DNA of 64,000 bases from Thalassoglobus polymorphus (GCF_007744255.1 NZ_CP036267.1:744001-808000); one strand, 5' to 3'; positions 19,837 to 28,633 are shown, counted from the stretch's first letter. Notes: generated by a model from the sequence alone, not told the origin. Numbers and translations: made by a program.

Positions 19837-21876
19837 GTGAAACGTCAACTCTCCGATTTTGCTTCTCCGGCGACAGCCATGCTCGGGCTGTTCGTGCAGG
19901 TGCTTGTGTTGATGGTTTATGCGCTTTTTGTTCTGGAAACGGAAATGCTCTCCTCTGCGTTCATCAGCGATCAACTTCGAGATTCCCTCGTCCACTTATT
20001 GGGGGGATCGGTGCGCGGTCTCCCGGATGGGACTGAAGTGGTCGTCTCCTTACCCGGAGCGTTTTTGGCGTCGCTGCTTGTTTCGCTACTCTTGAACGGT
20101 TTGAACTGGGGCGCGAACCGACTTCGTTCGCTGGGGCGGCGACAGGAACTATCTCACATTGTTTTGCTGAATGCGTTATGGACACTGCCGATTTTCGTCT
20201 GGATCGGCATGTGGCTGAGTCGCTCGGTTTCAACTTCCTTCGCGATCTTCACAGCTGGGGTTGTGAATATCGTTTTGGCGATCACATTGGCTGGCTGGGG
20301 GAAGGTCCTGCTTTTGCCGAATGAAGCGGTCCAGATTGAAGTTGATACGAGCCCGGAACGAAAGCGGAGGGACTGGAAATTTCTGTTGCTGGCGATGTCT
20401 CTCTTCACCGTCACGTTTGTCTGGATGAACTGGGCACTTTGGTACAACGTCCGAATTCCGCATGGCGATTCGGTGATGTACGAAGAGCATCTTTGGAATC
20501 TCACGCACGGCAAAGGCTTTCGGAGCTATCTCGATCAGGGGCTTTTTCTGGGTGAACACATTCAGGTGATTCATGTGTTGTTGGTCCCGTTGCATTGGTT
20601 GTGGCCTTCACACTTGCTGCTCGAACTTGCAGAAACAGTGGCATTAGCATTGGGAGCAGTGCCGACGTACTTGATCGCGCGGCGGCGTTCTGGAAGTTCC
20701 CATGTAGCATTGCTGATCGCTTGCGCCTATCTGCTTTATTTCCCGGTTCACTATCTGGACATCTCAATCGATCTCAAAACATTTCGGCCGATTTCGTTTG
20801 GGGTCCCGCTGATGTTGTGGGCGATCAACGCGATGGAGCAAAAACATTGGAAGCAAATGGTCACGGCTTTTGTGCTCGCGTTGGCTTGCAAAGAAGACTA
20901 TGCCATCGTGATTGCCCCGATGGGGGTGTGGTGCATCTGGAATGAGTGGACGAATTCACGAAAGAGAGGGACATCTATTGATCGAAAAACACTCGCAATT
21001 GGTGCGACGACAGCAGTCGTTTCAACAGCGTACTTGTTGTTCGTTGTGAAGCTGGCAATTCCGTGGTTTCGTGATGGAGAGACAGTTCACTATGCCCGGT
21101 ATTTTGAGGCCTTTGGGGAAACACCGACCGAAATTGTGTTGACGATGATCACCAATCCGCAGCTGTTGTTTATGGAGTTGGTCACGGTCGGAGCGGTGAT
21201 TTATTTTCTCCGTCTCATTGTCCCGCTCGGGATGCCGATCCGGGGGTGGTCACAACTTCTCGTTGGGGCCCCGGTTTTTATTCTGCTGTGTCTCAACAAC
21301 CTCGCAATGCAGCCGCCCGGACCGTATCACCATTTCCATGCTCCACTGGTTCCGATTCTTGTCTGGGCAAAGTGTGTGGTAATTGGCTCGGCCATTGAGA
21401 GTGCCTCAGCGATGAATCGGAGAGCCGTCTGGATTTTCAGCTGTGCTTTTTCGACTTCGCTTTTATTCAGTTTCAGTCCGTTGAGCATTCAGTTCTGGGA
21501 TCCGGGGCAGGAGATGTATTGGCGGAACCAGTATGTTCAGGATGAGCGTGCCAGGCAGTTCCGAAAGGTGCTGGAGAAACTCCCTCAGAGTGCCAGAATT
21601 GCTTCGACGGACTATGTCCATTCGTATCTGACTCACTACGAACGATCTTATGATTACAGCAAGTACCCTCGAGCCGTGGCAGACTACGAAGACAAAGTCC
21701 CCGACGATACGGATTACATCGTCATCGATCGTCGCCACAAGTACAGCCGGGGCGAGTACGATGATCTGGATTTGATTCGAGAACTGCAGCGGGAGCCCGA
21801 AAAGTGGGACTTGTTGCCAGATGAGACGCATGGCTATTTTGCGATTTTGAAGCGACGCAAGCCCGCCGGGGAATAA
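19837..21876 (+). CDS. DUF2079 multi-pass membrane protein
   Basis: A 679-residue membrane protein with around 12 hydrophobic segments, matching DUF2079 (PF09852). The family signature region is visible near residue 210: MNWALWYNVRIPHGDSVMYE, then FLGEHIQVIHVLLVPLHWL and YLLYFPVHYLDISIDLKTF. Related proteins share the GT-C glycosyltransferase-like layout, but no activity has been shown. The soluble C-terminus (from about 570) contains ARIASTDYVHSYLTHYERSY, which probably faces outside. The start is GTG at 19837; an in-frame ATG would cut the first hydrophobic segment. It is divergent from the FAD oxidoreductase with about 260 bp between the two starts. Confidence 0.85.
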   Translation: MKRQLSDFASPATAMLGLFVQVLVLMVYALFVLETEMLSSAFISDQLRDSLVHLLGGSVRGLPDGTEVVVSLPGAFLASLLVSLLLNGLNWGANRLRSLGRRQELSHIVLLNALWTLPIFVWIGMWLSRSVSTSFAIFTAGVVNIVLAITLAGWGKVLLLPNEAVQIEVDTSPERKRRDWKFLLLAMSLFTVTFVWMNWALWYNVRIPHGDSVMYEEHLWNLTHGKGFRSYLDQGLFLGEHIQVIHVLLVPLHWLWPSHLLLELAETVALALGAVPTYLIARRRSGSSHVALLIACAYLLYFPVHYLDISIDLKTFRPISFGVPLMLWAINAMEQKHWKQMVTAFVLALACKEDYAIVIAPMGVWCIWNEWTNSRKRGTSIDRKTLAIGATTAVVSTAYLLFVVKLAIPWFRDGETVHYARYFEAFGETPTEIVLTMITNPQLLFMELVTVGAVIYFLRLIVPLGMPIRGWSQLLVGAPVFILLCLNNLAMQPPGPYHHFHAPLVPILVWAKCVVIGSAIESASAMNRRAVWIFSCAFSTSLLFSFSPLSIQFWDPGQEMYWRNQYVQDERARQFRKVLEKLPQSARIASTDYVHSYLTHYERSYDYSKYPRAVADYEDKVPDDTDYIVIDRRHKYSRGEYDDLDLIRELQREPEKWDLLPDETHGYFAILKRRKPAGE

Positions 21877-22006
21877 GCCTTGGTTGAGGAATCGTTGCGA
21901 CCGTTAGAACCGGTTTTGCGTTGCGATTCACAGGATTGGAATGCGTGGTGTTTTTAGAATTTCACGCTTGACCGTCGTTTCGCATCCTATTGTTAAGTGT
22001 GGAAGT

Positions 22007-22111
22007 CTAGAGCATCTATTGAATTGGTTTGCAGGATCTGCCTCGTGGCGGACAGCATTTTACTAGAGAAATGCGTTCTTCGCGGGCACACGGCAGAGCA
22101 AACTGCTCTAG
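22007..22111. repeat. Family B intergenic repeat, complete copy
   Basis: 105 bp bounded by CTAG at both ends (22007-22010 and 22108-22111), with terminal inverted repeat CTAGAGCA / TGCTCTAG. The centre carries another CTAG at 22063-22066 (CATTTTACTAGAGAAATGCG), itself a small palindrome. This is the best-preserved reference copy in the window. Confidence 0.85.
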
Positions 22112-22300
22112 AGATGACTCTGAATCCCAGTGGTTCGGAGCGGTTTCAATCGTATCGTTCGAGGTTCTTAGTCTCTCGAAGACGCAGGATCTCCGACGTT
22201 TCCGAGGTTGCCAGTTAAGAACTGAATCACGCCGGCTCCAGCGTTCTGTCTCCTCCCCCCATCCGTTCTCCGGGTTCGGATGGTTTTTCGGAATGTTGAG

Positions 22301-22364
22301 AGCCGGTGCTTCTGCAGGTTGGTGTTACTTCCGGCCAGTGCTACTGCAGGCCAGTGTTACTGCA
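22301..22364. repeat. Four tandem 16-bp repeats
   Basis: Four 16-bp units: AGCCGGTGCTTCTGCA, GGTTGGTGTTACTTCC, GGCCAGTGCTACTGCA and GGCCAGTGTTACTGCA. The last unit contains the stop codon of the minus-strand gene ending at 22357. An inverted repeat CCATCCG/CGGATGG followed by T5 lies just before it (about 22260-22290) and may terminate plus-strand transcripts. Confidence 0.6.
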
Positions 22365-22986
22365 TCGGATAGGCAGTGATGACGCTCTCTTTTTCCAGAA
22401 CGAGTCGAATTTTTGTGCATGCCGGATGACCTTTTCGCTGCCCGGATTCTCCACCCACGTAGCCGATTTTCTTTTTCAAGTTGACCGTAATGACGGTCCG
22501 GCCTCGTTCGGTTTTCTGTTGAACATCTGGTGGACCTCGCTTTTGAGACATGGTCCAGGCTTCGTCAATCAATGCGAAGATTTCTTCACGGTTTCCGGCG
22601 AAGACTCCGTGAATCGGTTTCTGAGGATTGTCTTCGGCATGTTGCATAATGTGATCAATGCGGTGACCGTCGGCGCTCCCTGAGCGATAAATCAATCCTG
22701 CGGGAGATTTGAAAGTGTTTCGATCAATTTCAGTGAAGAACTCAGCCGGTTCCTCTTCCGATTCAGTATTTGGAATACTTGAAGATGTTGTATCAACGGG
22801 GTCTTCATCTGAACCGGGAGAGAGTGTGGATTCTGTCGCAGTCGGAGAAAGGCCCTCGGGCGGGTTCTCGGCATTTTGCTGATCCTGTCTCATCAGGAAG
22901 ATGGCGATCGAGATGATCACCACGAGCAAGACAGGTGGAGAAAGCTTCAGCGATGGGGGGCGATTCGGAGCAGGAGGAGTATTCAT
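22357..22986 (-). CDS. Membrane-anchored protein with possible BECR-type nuclease domain
   Basis: A 209-residue protein: a Pro-rich N-terminus, one membrane segment at about residues 19-33 (VLLVVIISIAIFLM), an acidic Ser/Pro linker to about 90, then a compact C-terminal domain. That domain has SGSADGHRIDHIMQHAEDNP, HGVFAG, IDEAWTMSQ, GRTVITVNLKKKIGYVGG, and ends KIRLVLEKESVITAYPM. The paired histidines near the front and the final ITAYP are reminiscent of barnase/EndoU/colicin/RelE-like (BECR) ribonucleases. This is recognition by eye only and activity is inference. It would face the periplasm. It lies 69 bp after the ABC ATPase, probably in the same operon. Confidence 0.6.
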   Translation of the reverse strand: MNTPPAPNRPPSLKLSPPVLLVVIISIAIFLMRQDQQNAENPPEGLSPTATESTLSPGSDEDPVDTTSSSIPNTESEEEPAEFFTEIDRNTFKSPAGLIYRSGSADGHRIDHIMQHAEDNPQKPIHGVFAGNREEIFALIDEAWTMSQKRGPPDVQQKTERGRTVITVNLKKKIGYVGGESGQRKGHPACTKIRLVLEKESVITAYPMQ

Positions 22987-23055
22987 TGGGCAGTGGCCCT
23001 TGTTGATGAAAGGTCAAATGAGAAGCAACCTATCTATTCAGGTCGCTGTGCGATC

Positions 23056-23751
23056 TTACTTGATTCCCGCATTTGTCGCATCAACAAGCTGGCCATCACT
23101 GAGCTCATAATGTGTCGGAAATCGGCCTGCGAGTTCGCGGCTGTGTGTGACGCAAATGAGCATAGCCTGCTGCTCGTTGGCGATTTCAAGAAGCAACGAG
23201 CCGACCGATTCAGCTGTTTTGGGGTCAAGATTTCCTGTCGGCTCGTCGGCGAGCAGAAGCAATGGCTGGTTGATTAGAGCCCGGCAGACAGCCACGCGCT
23301 GACGTTCTCCGCCTGATAGCTGGCTGGGTCGGTGATGCAGTCGTTGAGAAAGACCGACTCGTTCAAGAAGTTGCTCCGCTCGCGATTGGACATCTGAATC
23401 CTGTCCTCCGGTGGCGAGCGTGGGGAGAAAGACGTTTTCCAGAACAGTACATTGCGGCAGCAGGTGATGGTCCTGAAATATGAATCCGATTTTCTGGTTC
23501 CGAAACCGAGCCTGAGCGGCTTGATCAAATTTCAGAGGGAACTCGCCAGCGATTTCGACCTCTCCTGAAGTCGGTTCATCGAGTAGCCCGATGATGTAGA
23601 GCAGGGTGCTTTTGCCAGATCCCGAAGGACCAGTGATGGCGACTGAATCTCCCCGAGTCATTGACAGGTTTGTCCCGCGCAGGATCTCCAAGTCGCCTGC
23701 GGATGTGGAAAACGATTTCGAGAGAGATTGAACGCTTAAACTTTCGCTCAT
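23056..23751 (-). CDS. LolD/MacB-type ABC transporter ATPase
   Basis: A 231-residue ATP-binding subunit. It shows Walker A GPSGSGKST, a Q-loop in FIFQDHHLLPQCTVLENV, the signature LSGGERQRVAVCRAL, Walker B LLLLADEPTGNLD and the switch His in CVTHS. Spacing and the NLDPKTAE segment place it in the LolD/MacB/FtsE class that energises lipoprotein release or periplasmic export through FtsX-type permeases. No permease gene adjoins, which is unusual. Its ATG shares one base with the stop of the upstream gene (TAATG at 23751), so the two are translationally coupled. Confidence 0.93.
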   Translation of the reverse strand: MSESLSVQSLSKSFSTSAGDLEILRGTNLSMTRGDSVAITGPSGSGKSTLLYIIGLLDEPTSGEVEIAGEFPLKFDQAAQARFRNQKIGFIFQDHHLLPQCTVLENVFLPTLATGGQDSDVQSRAEQLLERVGLSQRLHHRPSQLSGGERQRVAVCRALINQPLLLLADEPTGNLDPKTAESVGSLLLEIANEQQAMLICVTHSRELAGRFPTHYELSDGQLVDATNAGIK

Positions 23752-25097
23752 TATTGCTTGTCTTCGGTGCTTGGTCTTTGAGGGCGAGTTCCCGAGTCGT
23801 CAGGTCGAGGACTCAAACTCTCGGTCGGTTTGTCATCGCGTAGCGGTCGAAAACCTTCTCTGAATGGTGGAGGGCCGTCATCCCGGTCTAAAGGGCCTCG
23901 CGGTCTTAGACCTCTCTCATCCGGGCTTCTCTCACCACGTCCACGGGGCTCAGGTTCACCACTCTCGGAGCCCGGTCCTCTGGGACCTCCTTCGCCAGGA
24001 GGTCTTTCTCCTCGTGGTGTACCTCGTGGTCCACCTGATCGTCCTCTGTCTCCCGATCTTCTTGAATCGCCACGGTTCGGGTAGAACGTTTCCCAGATCG
24101 AACGAAGGTCAATCGATTCCGGGTCTTCCTTGGGGTTAATTTGTGTGTTCAAAGCAGTATAAAAATCGATCCCTTCAAGCTCCATCAGTGAATTTTGAGT
24201 CTCTTCATCGAGTGAGTTGAAGTAGCTTTCGATCTCCGCCTGATTCGGAATCTTGGATTGCTTTCGGCTTGCGATGGCTTGTTCGATCATGGACTTGATG
24301 AGAACGCCCTGAACTCGCAGCGTGGTGATGTCTTTTCCATTCCATTCTTTGCCGTCGAGCAGGTAATTTTTGACGATTTCATTTTCGCCTTTTTCCCTGA
24401 GGAATGGGGTGAGCGCTTCAAATGTCTGGAACAATTCGGGAACAACATGAGGAGGGATCTTGGAGCGATCTTGCTCTCGAATGCGCGTGTTTTGTTTTAG
24501 AAGTTTGATCAGAGTCAAATACCGGCTGAGCCCTTCGTTGCGGTTGAGTTCACTTCGGTTTTCGTCAGAAAGCTTATGGTTTTCGAGCGATTCGATTTTC
24601 TCCATGATTCTCGCGAGTTCTTCAGGTTTGAGAGTTGGAGTACGGTGAAGGGGGCCCCCTCGCCATCGATAGTTTGGCATCGAGCGCATCGCAGCAGTTG
24701 CCTCACGCTGGCGTTGCCCTTTGCGGATTTCACGAATGAGCTCGATTCGTTGAAGTGGATCAACTGTCTCTTTGAGCTGATCTCGTTGATGTGGTTCGAT
24801 TGTTGTGAGCCATTCCTCGTAGAGGTCGAGAGCGACTTTGAGATCGCCGGAAGAGTCACTTTCGAGCGAGGTGTGGAAAGTGTTGAGCGATTCGATTTTC
24901 TCCGGACTCATCTGTTGATAAGCTTTGAAGTTTCTGTCGAGACGTTCCCGCTCGGAGGGAGACATTCGAGCGATGGTTTGCCGGTTGTGGTCAAGCTGCT
25001 GCTCGACCTCCTGGTCACCGCTCGCAATAAACGGGGCCAATCCAAGTGCCAGGAGCATTGAGCAAAGGAGCCAGATGCGGACTCTATTTTTGTGCAT
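23751..25097 (-). CDS. Secreted low-complexity protein in sigma/anti-sigma operon
   Basis: A 448-residue protein of unknown function. The signal peptide is VRIWLLCSMLLALGLAPFIA. Residues about 30-330 are charged and helical, with motifs such as ARMSPSERERLDRNFKAYQQ and QMSPEKIESLN, which resemble DUF3106-type periplasmic proteins. The last 100 residues are a low-complexity Arg/Gly/Pro/Glu tail (RSGGPRGTPRGERPPGEG). Its start overlaps the end of the anti-sigma gene by 14 bp and its stop overlaps the ABC ATPase start, so it is a co-translated member of a sigma-factor operon. It may be an envelope-stress sensor or target; this is inferred from context only. Confidence 0.75.
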   Translation of the reverse strand: MHKNRVRIWLLCSMLLALGLAPFIASGDQEVEQQLDHNRQTIARMSPSERERLDRNFKAYQQMSPEKIESLNTFHTSLESDSSGDLKVALDLYEEWLTTIEPHQRDQLKETVDPLQRIELIREIRKGQRQREATAAMRSMPNYRWRGGPLHRTPTLKPEELARIMEKIESLENHKLSDENRSELNRNEGLSRYLTLIKLLKQNTRIREQDRSKIPPHVVPELFQTFEALTPFLREKGENEIVKNYLLDGKEWNGKDITTLRVQGVLIKSMIEQAIASRKQSKIPNQAEIESYFNSLDEETQNSLMELEGIDFYTALNTQINPKEDPESIDLRSIWETFYPNRGDSRRSGDRGRSGGPRGTPRGERPPGEGGPRGPGSESGEPEPRGRGERSPDERGLRPRGPLDRDDGPPPFREGFRPLRDDKPTESLSPRPDDSGTRPQRPSTEDKQ

Positions 25098-25602
25098 GTC
25101 TGGTGGCCTTCCTCATTTCTTCCAACAATGCTTTTTCCGCAGTGAGTTGATTCAAAAACTCGACGCTTTGAACTTCGTCGTACCGGTCCAGGTTTTGAAT
25201 CACCGGAAGTTCTCGAACAAGTTTGTCGCTGCCGTCCGTGACAAATCGGTTGGTGATTAAAAAGCCAGCGACTGCAGCAAGAATGAAAGCGACTGTCCAG
25301 CTCAGCAGAATGCCGACTTTTTGAGTTGCCTGGAACCATGGCTGGTCCGAGAGAGGCGTTTTGATTTGTTCGAGTTTGGCAGTCGCCAAAGTTTTCTCGA
25401 CGAAATCTTTCGGGGCATTGGGACGTTCAAGTTCGTCCAGCAGGTCATACGTTTTGGAAAGTAACTCAACATCGTTTCGAGCAACAGAATTCTGCACGAG
25501 CAGGGACTCAATGCGGCGCGTCTGCGCTTCGTCAAGCTCTCCATCCAGGTAGGCTGGGAGATTGTCGCGATCTTCGCTCGTGAGTCGGCTGAGTTTTTCC
25601 AT
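25084..25602 (-). CDS. Anti-sigma factor, single membrane span
   Basis: About 172 residues. The N-terminal NLPAYLDGELDEAQTRRIESLL is typical of anti-sigma factors that bind ECF sigma factors, but the zinc-binding HxxxCxxC is absent. One membrane segment lies around residues 100-122 (ILLSWTVAFILAAVAGFLI), and the C-terminal 55 residues would be periplasmic. The ATG at 25602 begins MEKLSRLTSEDR; a TTG at 25620 with GGAGAA directly before it is possible. It lies 69 bp downstream of the sigma gene, so it should hold that sigma factor at the membrane until an envelope signal releases it. Confidence 0.82.
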   Translation of the reverse strand: MEKLSRLTSEDRDNLPAYLDGELDEAQTRRIESLLVQNSVARNDVELLSKTYDLLDELERPNAPKDFVEKTLATAKLEQIKTPLSDQPWFQATQKVGILLSWTVAFILAAVAGFLITNRFVTDGSDKLVRELPVIQNLDRYDEVQSVEFLNQLTAEKALLEEMRKATRHAQK

Positions 25603-25671
25603 AATGGTTGACGGAGTCAATTCTCCGCAGTGTAATTCAAATCGGGAAAATCAAATCGGGAAATTTCATAA

Positions 25672-26286
25672 TCAAGTGATAAAGCTTTCGAGAGCTTCTC
25701 GCAGGTTTTCTCTGGCTCTTGAGAGTAAAGACTTAACGGCTTGTGGTGAAAGCTGCATGGATTCGGCAATGTCGGCGTAGCTCATCCCTTCGAAGCGATG
25801 AAGCAGGATCGCCATTCTTTGACGTTCATTGAGAACGCCGAGTGCGGATTGCACACATTCCTGAAGTTCGGATTTGTCGAGTTGCCGTGTCGGCATCAAC
25901 GCTGATTTTTCGGCAACATTGTTCTCGCCCACTTGAACCGGTTGTGATCCGCTCGATCCGACATGAAACTGAACTTCTTTCTTTCGTCCTTTCGAGCGTC
26001 GTGAGTTACTCGCCAGGTTGTTGGCAATTTGAAAGATCCATGTCGACAGTTTTGCTGTCGGTTCGTATCCCTGTTTGGCGCGGTAAATTCTCAGGAAGAC
26101 TTCCTGAGCAAGGTCTTCAGCGAGTGCGGAGTCCGCAAACATACTGGTGAAAATTCCAATGAGACGGTTTTGGTATCGCTCAACAATTTGCGCAAACGCA
26201 CTGTCATCGCCATTCTTGACCCGCAACATCAGTTGCACATCAGGATCACGAAGATAGGGGGACGGACTCAATGATGAGGTCACCAC
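25672..26286 (-). CDS. ECF-type RNA polymerase sigma factor
   Basis: A 204-residue sigma-70 family ECF factor. Region 2 covers about residues 20-95 with IVERYQNRLIGIFTSMF and AEDLAQEVFLRIYRAKQGY, then STWIFQIANNLA. Region 4 covers about 145-200 with LNERQRMAILLHRFEGMSYADIAESM and the helix-turn-helix LSPQAVKSLLSRARENLR. An unusual 45-residue Ser/Gln/Lys linker joins the two. The start is GTG at 26286. It is the first gene of the operon with its anti-sigma factor, and such factors usually activate their own promoter. Confidence 0.93.
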   Translation of the reverse strand: MVTSSLSPSPYLRDPDVQLMLRVKNGDDSAFAQIVERYQNRLIGIFTSMFADSALAEDLAQEVFLRIYRAKQGYEPTAKLSTWIFQIANNLASNSRRSKGRKKEVQFHVGSSGSQPVQVGENNVAEKSALMPTRQLDKSELQECVQSALGVLNERQRMAILLHRFEGMSYADIAESMQLSPQAVKSLLSRARENLREALESFIT

Positions 26287-26396
26287 GATTGTCTTTACGC
26301 TCTACTTTTACTTTTGATGTCGATTTTTGATTTCAATGAGTGTCCCTTGTCTGCTCTTCTCGAATCGAAAAACCATTGTACGGAACAAATGGGGGG

Positions 26397-26470
26397 CTAG
26401 AACCAGTCCGGAAAACTCTTGGATTTTCTCAACGTTTATGAGAGCAAATCGATTTTGGGATCAGTTCTAG
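26397..26470. repeat. Family A intergenic repeat, short copy
   Basis: 74 bp bounded by CTAG at both ends (26397-26400, 26467-26470), running CTAGAACCAGTCCG to GGGATCAGTTCTAG. It lies in the 578-bp spacer between the sigma factor and the EboE-like gene. The rest of that spacer shows no further gene. Confidence 0.8.
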
Positions 26471-26864
26471 AAGGCATTCGTATATCCTGACTTTGTGTCG
26501 TGCCCGCTTTTCAAATGATGAAATGCTCTCTGGTCCCAAGATAGATTTACGCAAATCTTTCTTAAGTGATCCAGCGTGACACAAAGGCTTTCTTGAGTTA
26601 GACGCGTGTTGATTATTGACGTGTCATATTCAAACCCCGGATCGAGGCAAGTGTTTCGGTTCATTCGTTGCAGACGGGATCACTCTCAGCTAACAATGTT
26701 GGCTGAGGCTCGCAGTGTAAGTCTGTGAGAAATCTGACAGACAGAGCTACAGGCACCAATAAGATAACGAATTTCGCCTGTCCCTCGCAATCTGGCTGCG
26801 ACCAATTAGGATCTCGTGAAGAAACCCACCGAGCCGCGAACGAATTTCAGATGATCAGGATGTC

Positions 26865-28034
26865 ATGTCTTTAAGTACACTCCCACTCAGTTATTGCACG
26901 AATGTCCACCCCGGACAAACGGTTTCGGAAGTCATTCATGGGCTGACTGAGTACACAATTCCTGCGAGGAAGCAGCTTGGTGAGAGAGTCGCAGCTGGCT
27001 TGTGGTTACCGGCGACTGCGATTTCAGAAGTCAGAGGAGACCGGGCGAAACTCGAAGAGCTTCAGCAGGTTTTGGCCGAAGGCGATCTGGTCTGTTATAC
27101 ATTGAACACATTTCCCTATGGGAATTTTCATAGTGAGCGTGTGAAAGAAAATGTCTACTTGCCTGACTGGTCGACGCAGGAACGCTTCGATTTCACCTTT
27201 CAGTCTGCTCAAGTTTTGGCAGAATTGATGCCAGAAGGAGTCGAAGGAAGCCTTTCGACGGTTCCACTGGGCTTCAAAGGTTTCCAGCAGGGTGAAGACT
27301 TTCTGCCGGAATGTTTTGACCGGCTCTTGAATCTGGCCGTGAAGCTAGACGAACTACATGATGAAACGGGTCGAGTGTTGAGGCTGGCGATTGAACCGGA
27401 ACCGTTGTGTGTCTTGGAAACCACGGTCGAGACGATCGGTTTTTTTAAGAAGTTGTACGATACAGCCATGACACGCAAACAACTGGATATCGTCCAGCGT
27501 CATCTCGGTGTTTGTTACGATGTCTGTCATCAAGCGGTTGAGTTCGAAGATGTGAAACAGTCGATTGCGGATCTGTCGTCGACAGGCATCCGAATCAATA
27601 AAGTCCACATCACGTGTGCTTTACGGTTAGAGTCCCCCGGCGAGAACATTGATGCTCGGAATCAATTGGCACAATTCGTCGAGCCACGGTATCTCCACCA
27701 GACTTTTGCTGAAAGCGAAGAAAGAACGATTTCCATTGTGGACTTGTCGAACGAGTTTTGCAGCGACCCGCCAGAAGAGTTTAGAGAAGCTGATGAGTGG
27801 CGGATTCACTATCATGTGCCGGTTCATGAAGAGTCTGTCGGAGAGCTGAAAACGACACGAGACGACTTGAAGGCAGCGATTCAAGCAGTGGCCAAGTTAG
27901 AATATGCCCCTCACTTGGAAGTGGAAACATACACTTGGAACGTGCTCCCGAATGAGGAGAAAGTGAGCCTCGTTGATGGCTTGGTCCGCGAACTTTCAGC
28001 GACTCGAGAGTTGCTGAAAGAGGCTGCGAATTGA
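26865..28034 (+). CDS. EboE-like TIM-barrel protein (metabolite traffic)
   Basis: A 389-residue protein resembling a xylose isomerase/AP endonuclease-type TIM barrel, and specifically EboE of the eboABCDEF clusters. The opening LPLSYCTNVHPGQTVSEVIHGL and the following GERVAAGLWLPA fit that family as I know it. GVCYDVCHQAVEFED and IEPEPLC are barrel-type metal or substrate segments. Ebo clusters have been linked to precursor export across the inner membrane (scytonemin in cyanobacteria, eustigmatophyte endosymbionts). None of the other ebo genes is seen here, so it is either isolated or a divergent sugar-phosphate isomerase-like protein. ATG 26865 has CAGGA about 7 bp upstream. Confidence 0.65.
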   Translation: MSLSTLPLSYCTNVHPGQTVSEVIHGLTEYTIPARKQLGERVAAGLWLPATAISEVRGDRAKLEELQQVLAEGDLVCYTLNTFPYGNFHSERVKENVYLPDWSTQERFDFTFQSAQVLAELMPEGVEGSLSTVPLGFKGFQQGEDFLPECFDRLLNLAVKLDELHDETGRVLRLAIEPEPLCVLETTVETIGFFKKLYDTAMTRKQLDIVQRHLGVCYDVCHQAVEFEDVKQSIADLSSTGIRINKVHITCALRLESPGENIDARNQLAQFVEPRYLHQTFAESEERTISIVDLSNEFCSDPPEEFREADEWRIHYHVPVHEESVGELKTTRDDLKAAIQAVAKLEYAPHLEVETYTWNVLPNEEKVSLVDGLVRELSATRELLKEAAN

Positions 28035-28221
28035 ACGATTTCCAAAGCATCTTTCGAATTCGTCTTCAGTGGTTGATTTAGCCCCCGGTGAGTCATCGGG
28101 GAAGGTAAACGACCACCCAGCGTGCAGTGATATTACTTCGAAATTACTTCGGTTTTACTGTAGTCCAATCGTGAACTGGTGATAGAGCAGGTCCGATCCT
28201 GGTCTTACAGAGGCTCGATTT

Positions 28222-28326
28222 CTAGAGGAGTTTGCTCCACCGTGTGCCCGTGAAGAAAGCATTTCTCTAGTAAAAGCTCTGTTCGCCACGGGGCAAATCC
28301 TGCGAGCCAATTCGAAAGATGCCCCA
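28222..28326. repeat. Family B intergenic repeat, reverse orientation
   Basis: About 105 bp from CTAGAGGAGTTTGCTCCACC through a central CTCTAGTAAAAGC to TTCGAAAGATGCCCC. It is the reverse complement of the copy at 22007. The left end keeps CTAG while the right end has drifted. The preceding spacer from 28035 holds a degenerate GTGAGTCATCGGGG hairpin near 28085 and nothing else recognised. Confidence 0.75.
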
Positions 28327-28377
28327 GGAGCCTTGATCTCGCGGAACATCTTGGTCTCGCAGAACTTTGAAGGCAGC

Positions 28378-28407
28378 AAAAAAAACAGCCGAGCAAATGC
28401 TCGGCTG
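28378..28407 (-). terminator. Intrinsic terminator of small basic protein gene
   Basis: On the minus strand a perfect stem CAGCCGAGCA / TGCTCGGCTG is followed by eight T residues (plus-strand A8 at 28378-28385). This is a classic rho-independent terminator, about 25 bp after the stop of the gene at 28433. Confidence 0.9.
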
Positions 28408-28432
28408 TTGAAATTTCGGGTCGACGGGCGAT

Positions 28433-28633
28433 TTAGTCGTCGTCGTCTGTCTTCTTCTTTTTCTTTTTCCCGGTGGCAACCTTCAGGATACGGACTTTAG
28501 GTAGTCCGTAGGGGCTTTGGTTGTCGACCCAGCGGTCAAGTTCTTTTAATTTTTCGATACGTTCTGCGCGTTTCAGGACATTTCGAGAACGAGCGAGGCG
28601 TCCGCCACCTTTGAGACTTTTGTCGACACTCAT
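28433..28633 (-). CDS. TIGR04137-like small basic protein
   Basis: A 66-residue, very basic protein beginning [20 protein letters not shown] and [15 protein letters not shown], with a Lys-run and DDDD at the C-terminus. It resembles the TIGR04137 small basic proteins of the Planctomycetes-Verrucomicrobia-Chlamydiae group, whose charge and size suggest RNA or ribosome binding; the function is not established. The [13 protein letters not shown] segment after residue 40 is the conserved tail. It has its own intrinsic terminator and sits alone, as expected for a highly expressed small gene. Confidence 0.82.
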   Translation of the reverse strand: MSVDKSLKGGGRLARSRNVLKRAERIEKLKELDRWVDNQSPYGLPKVRILKVATGKKKKKKTDDDD

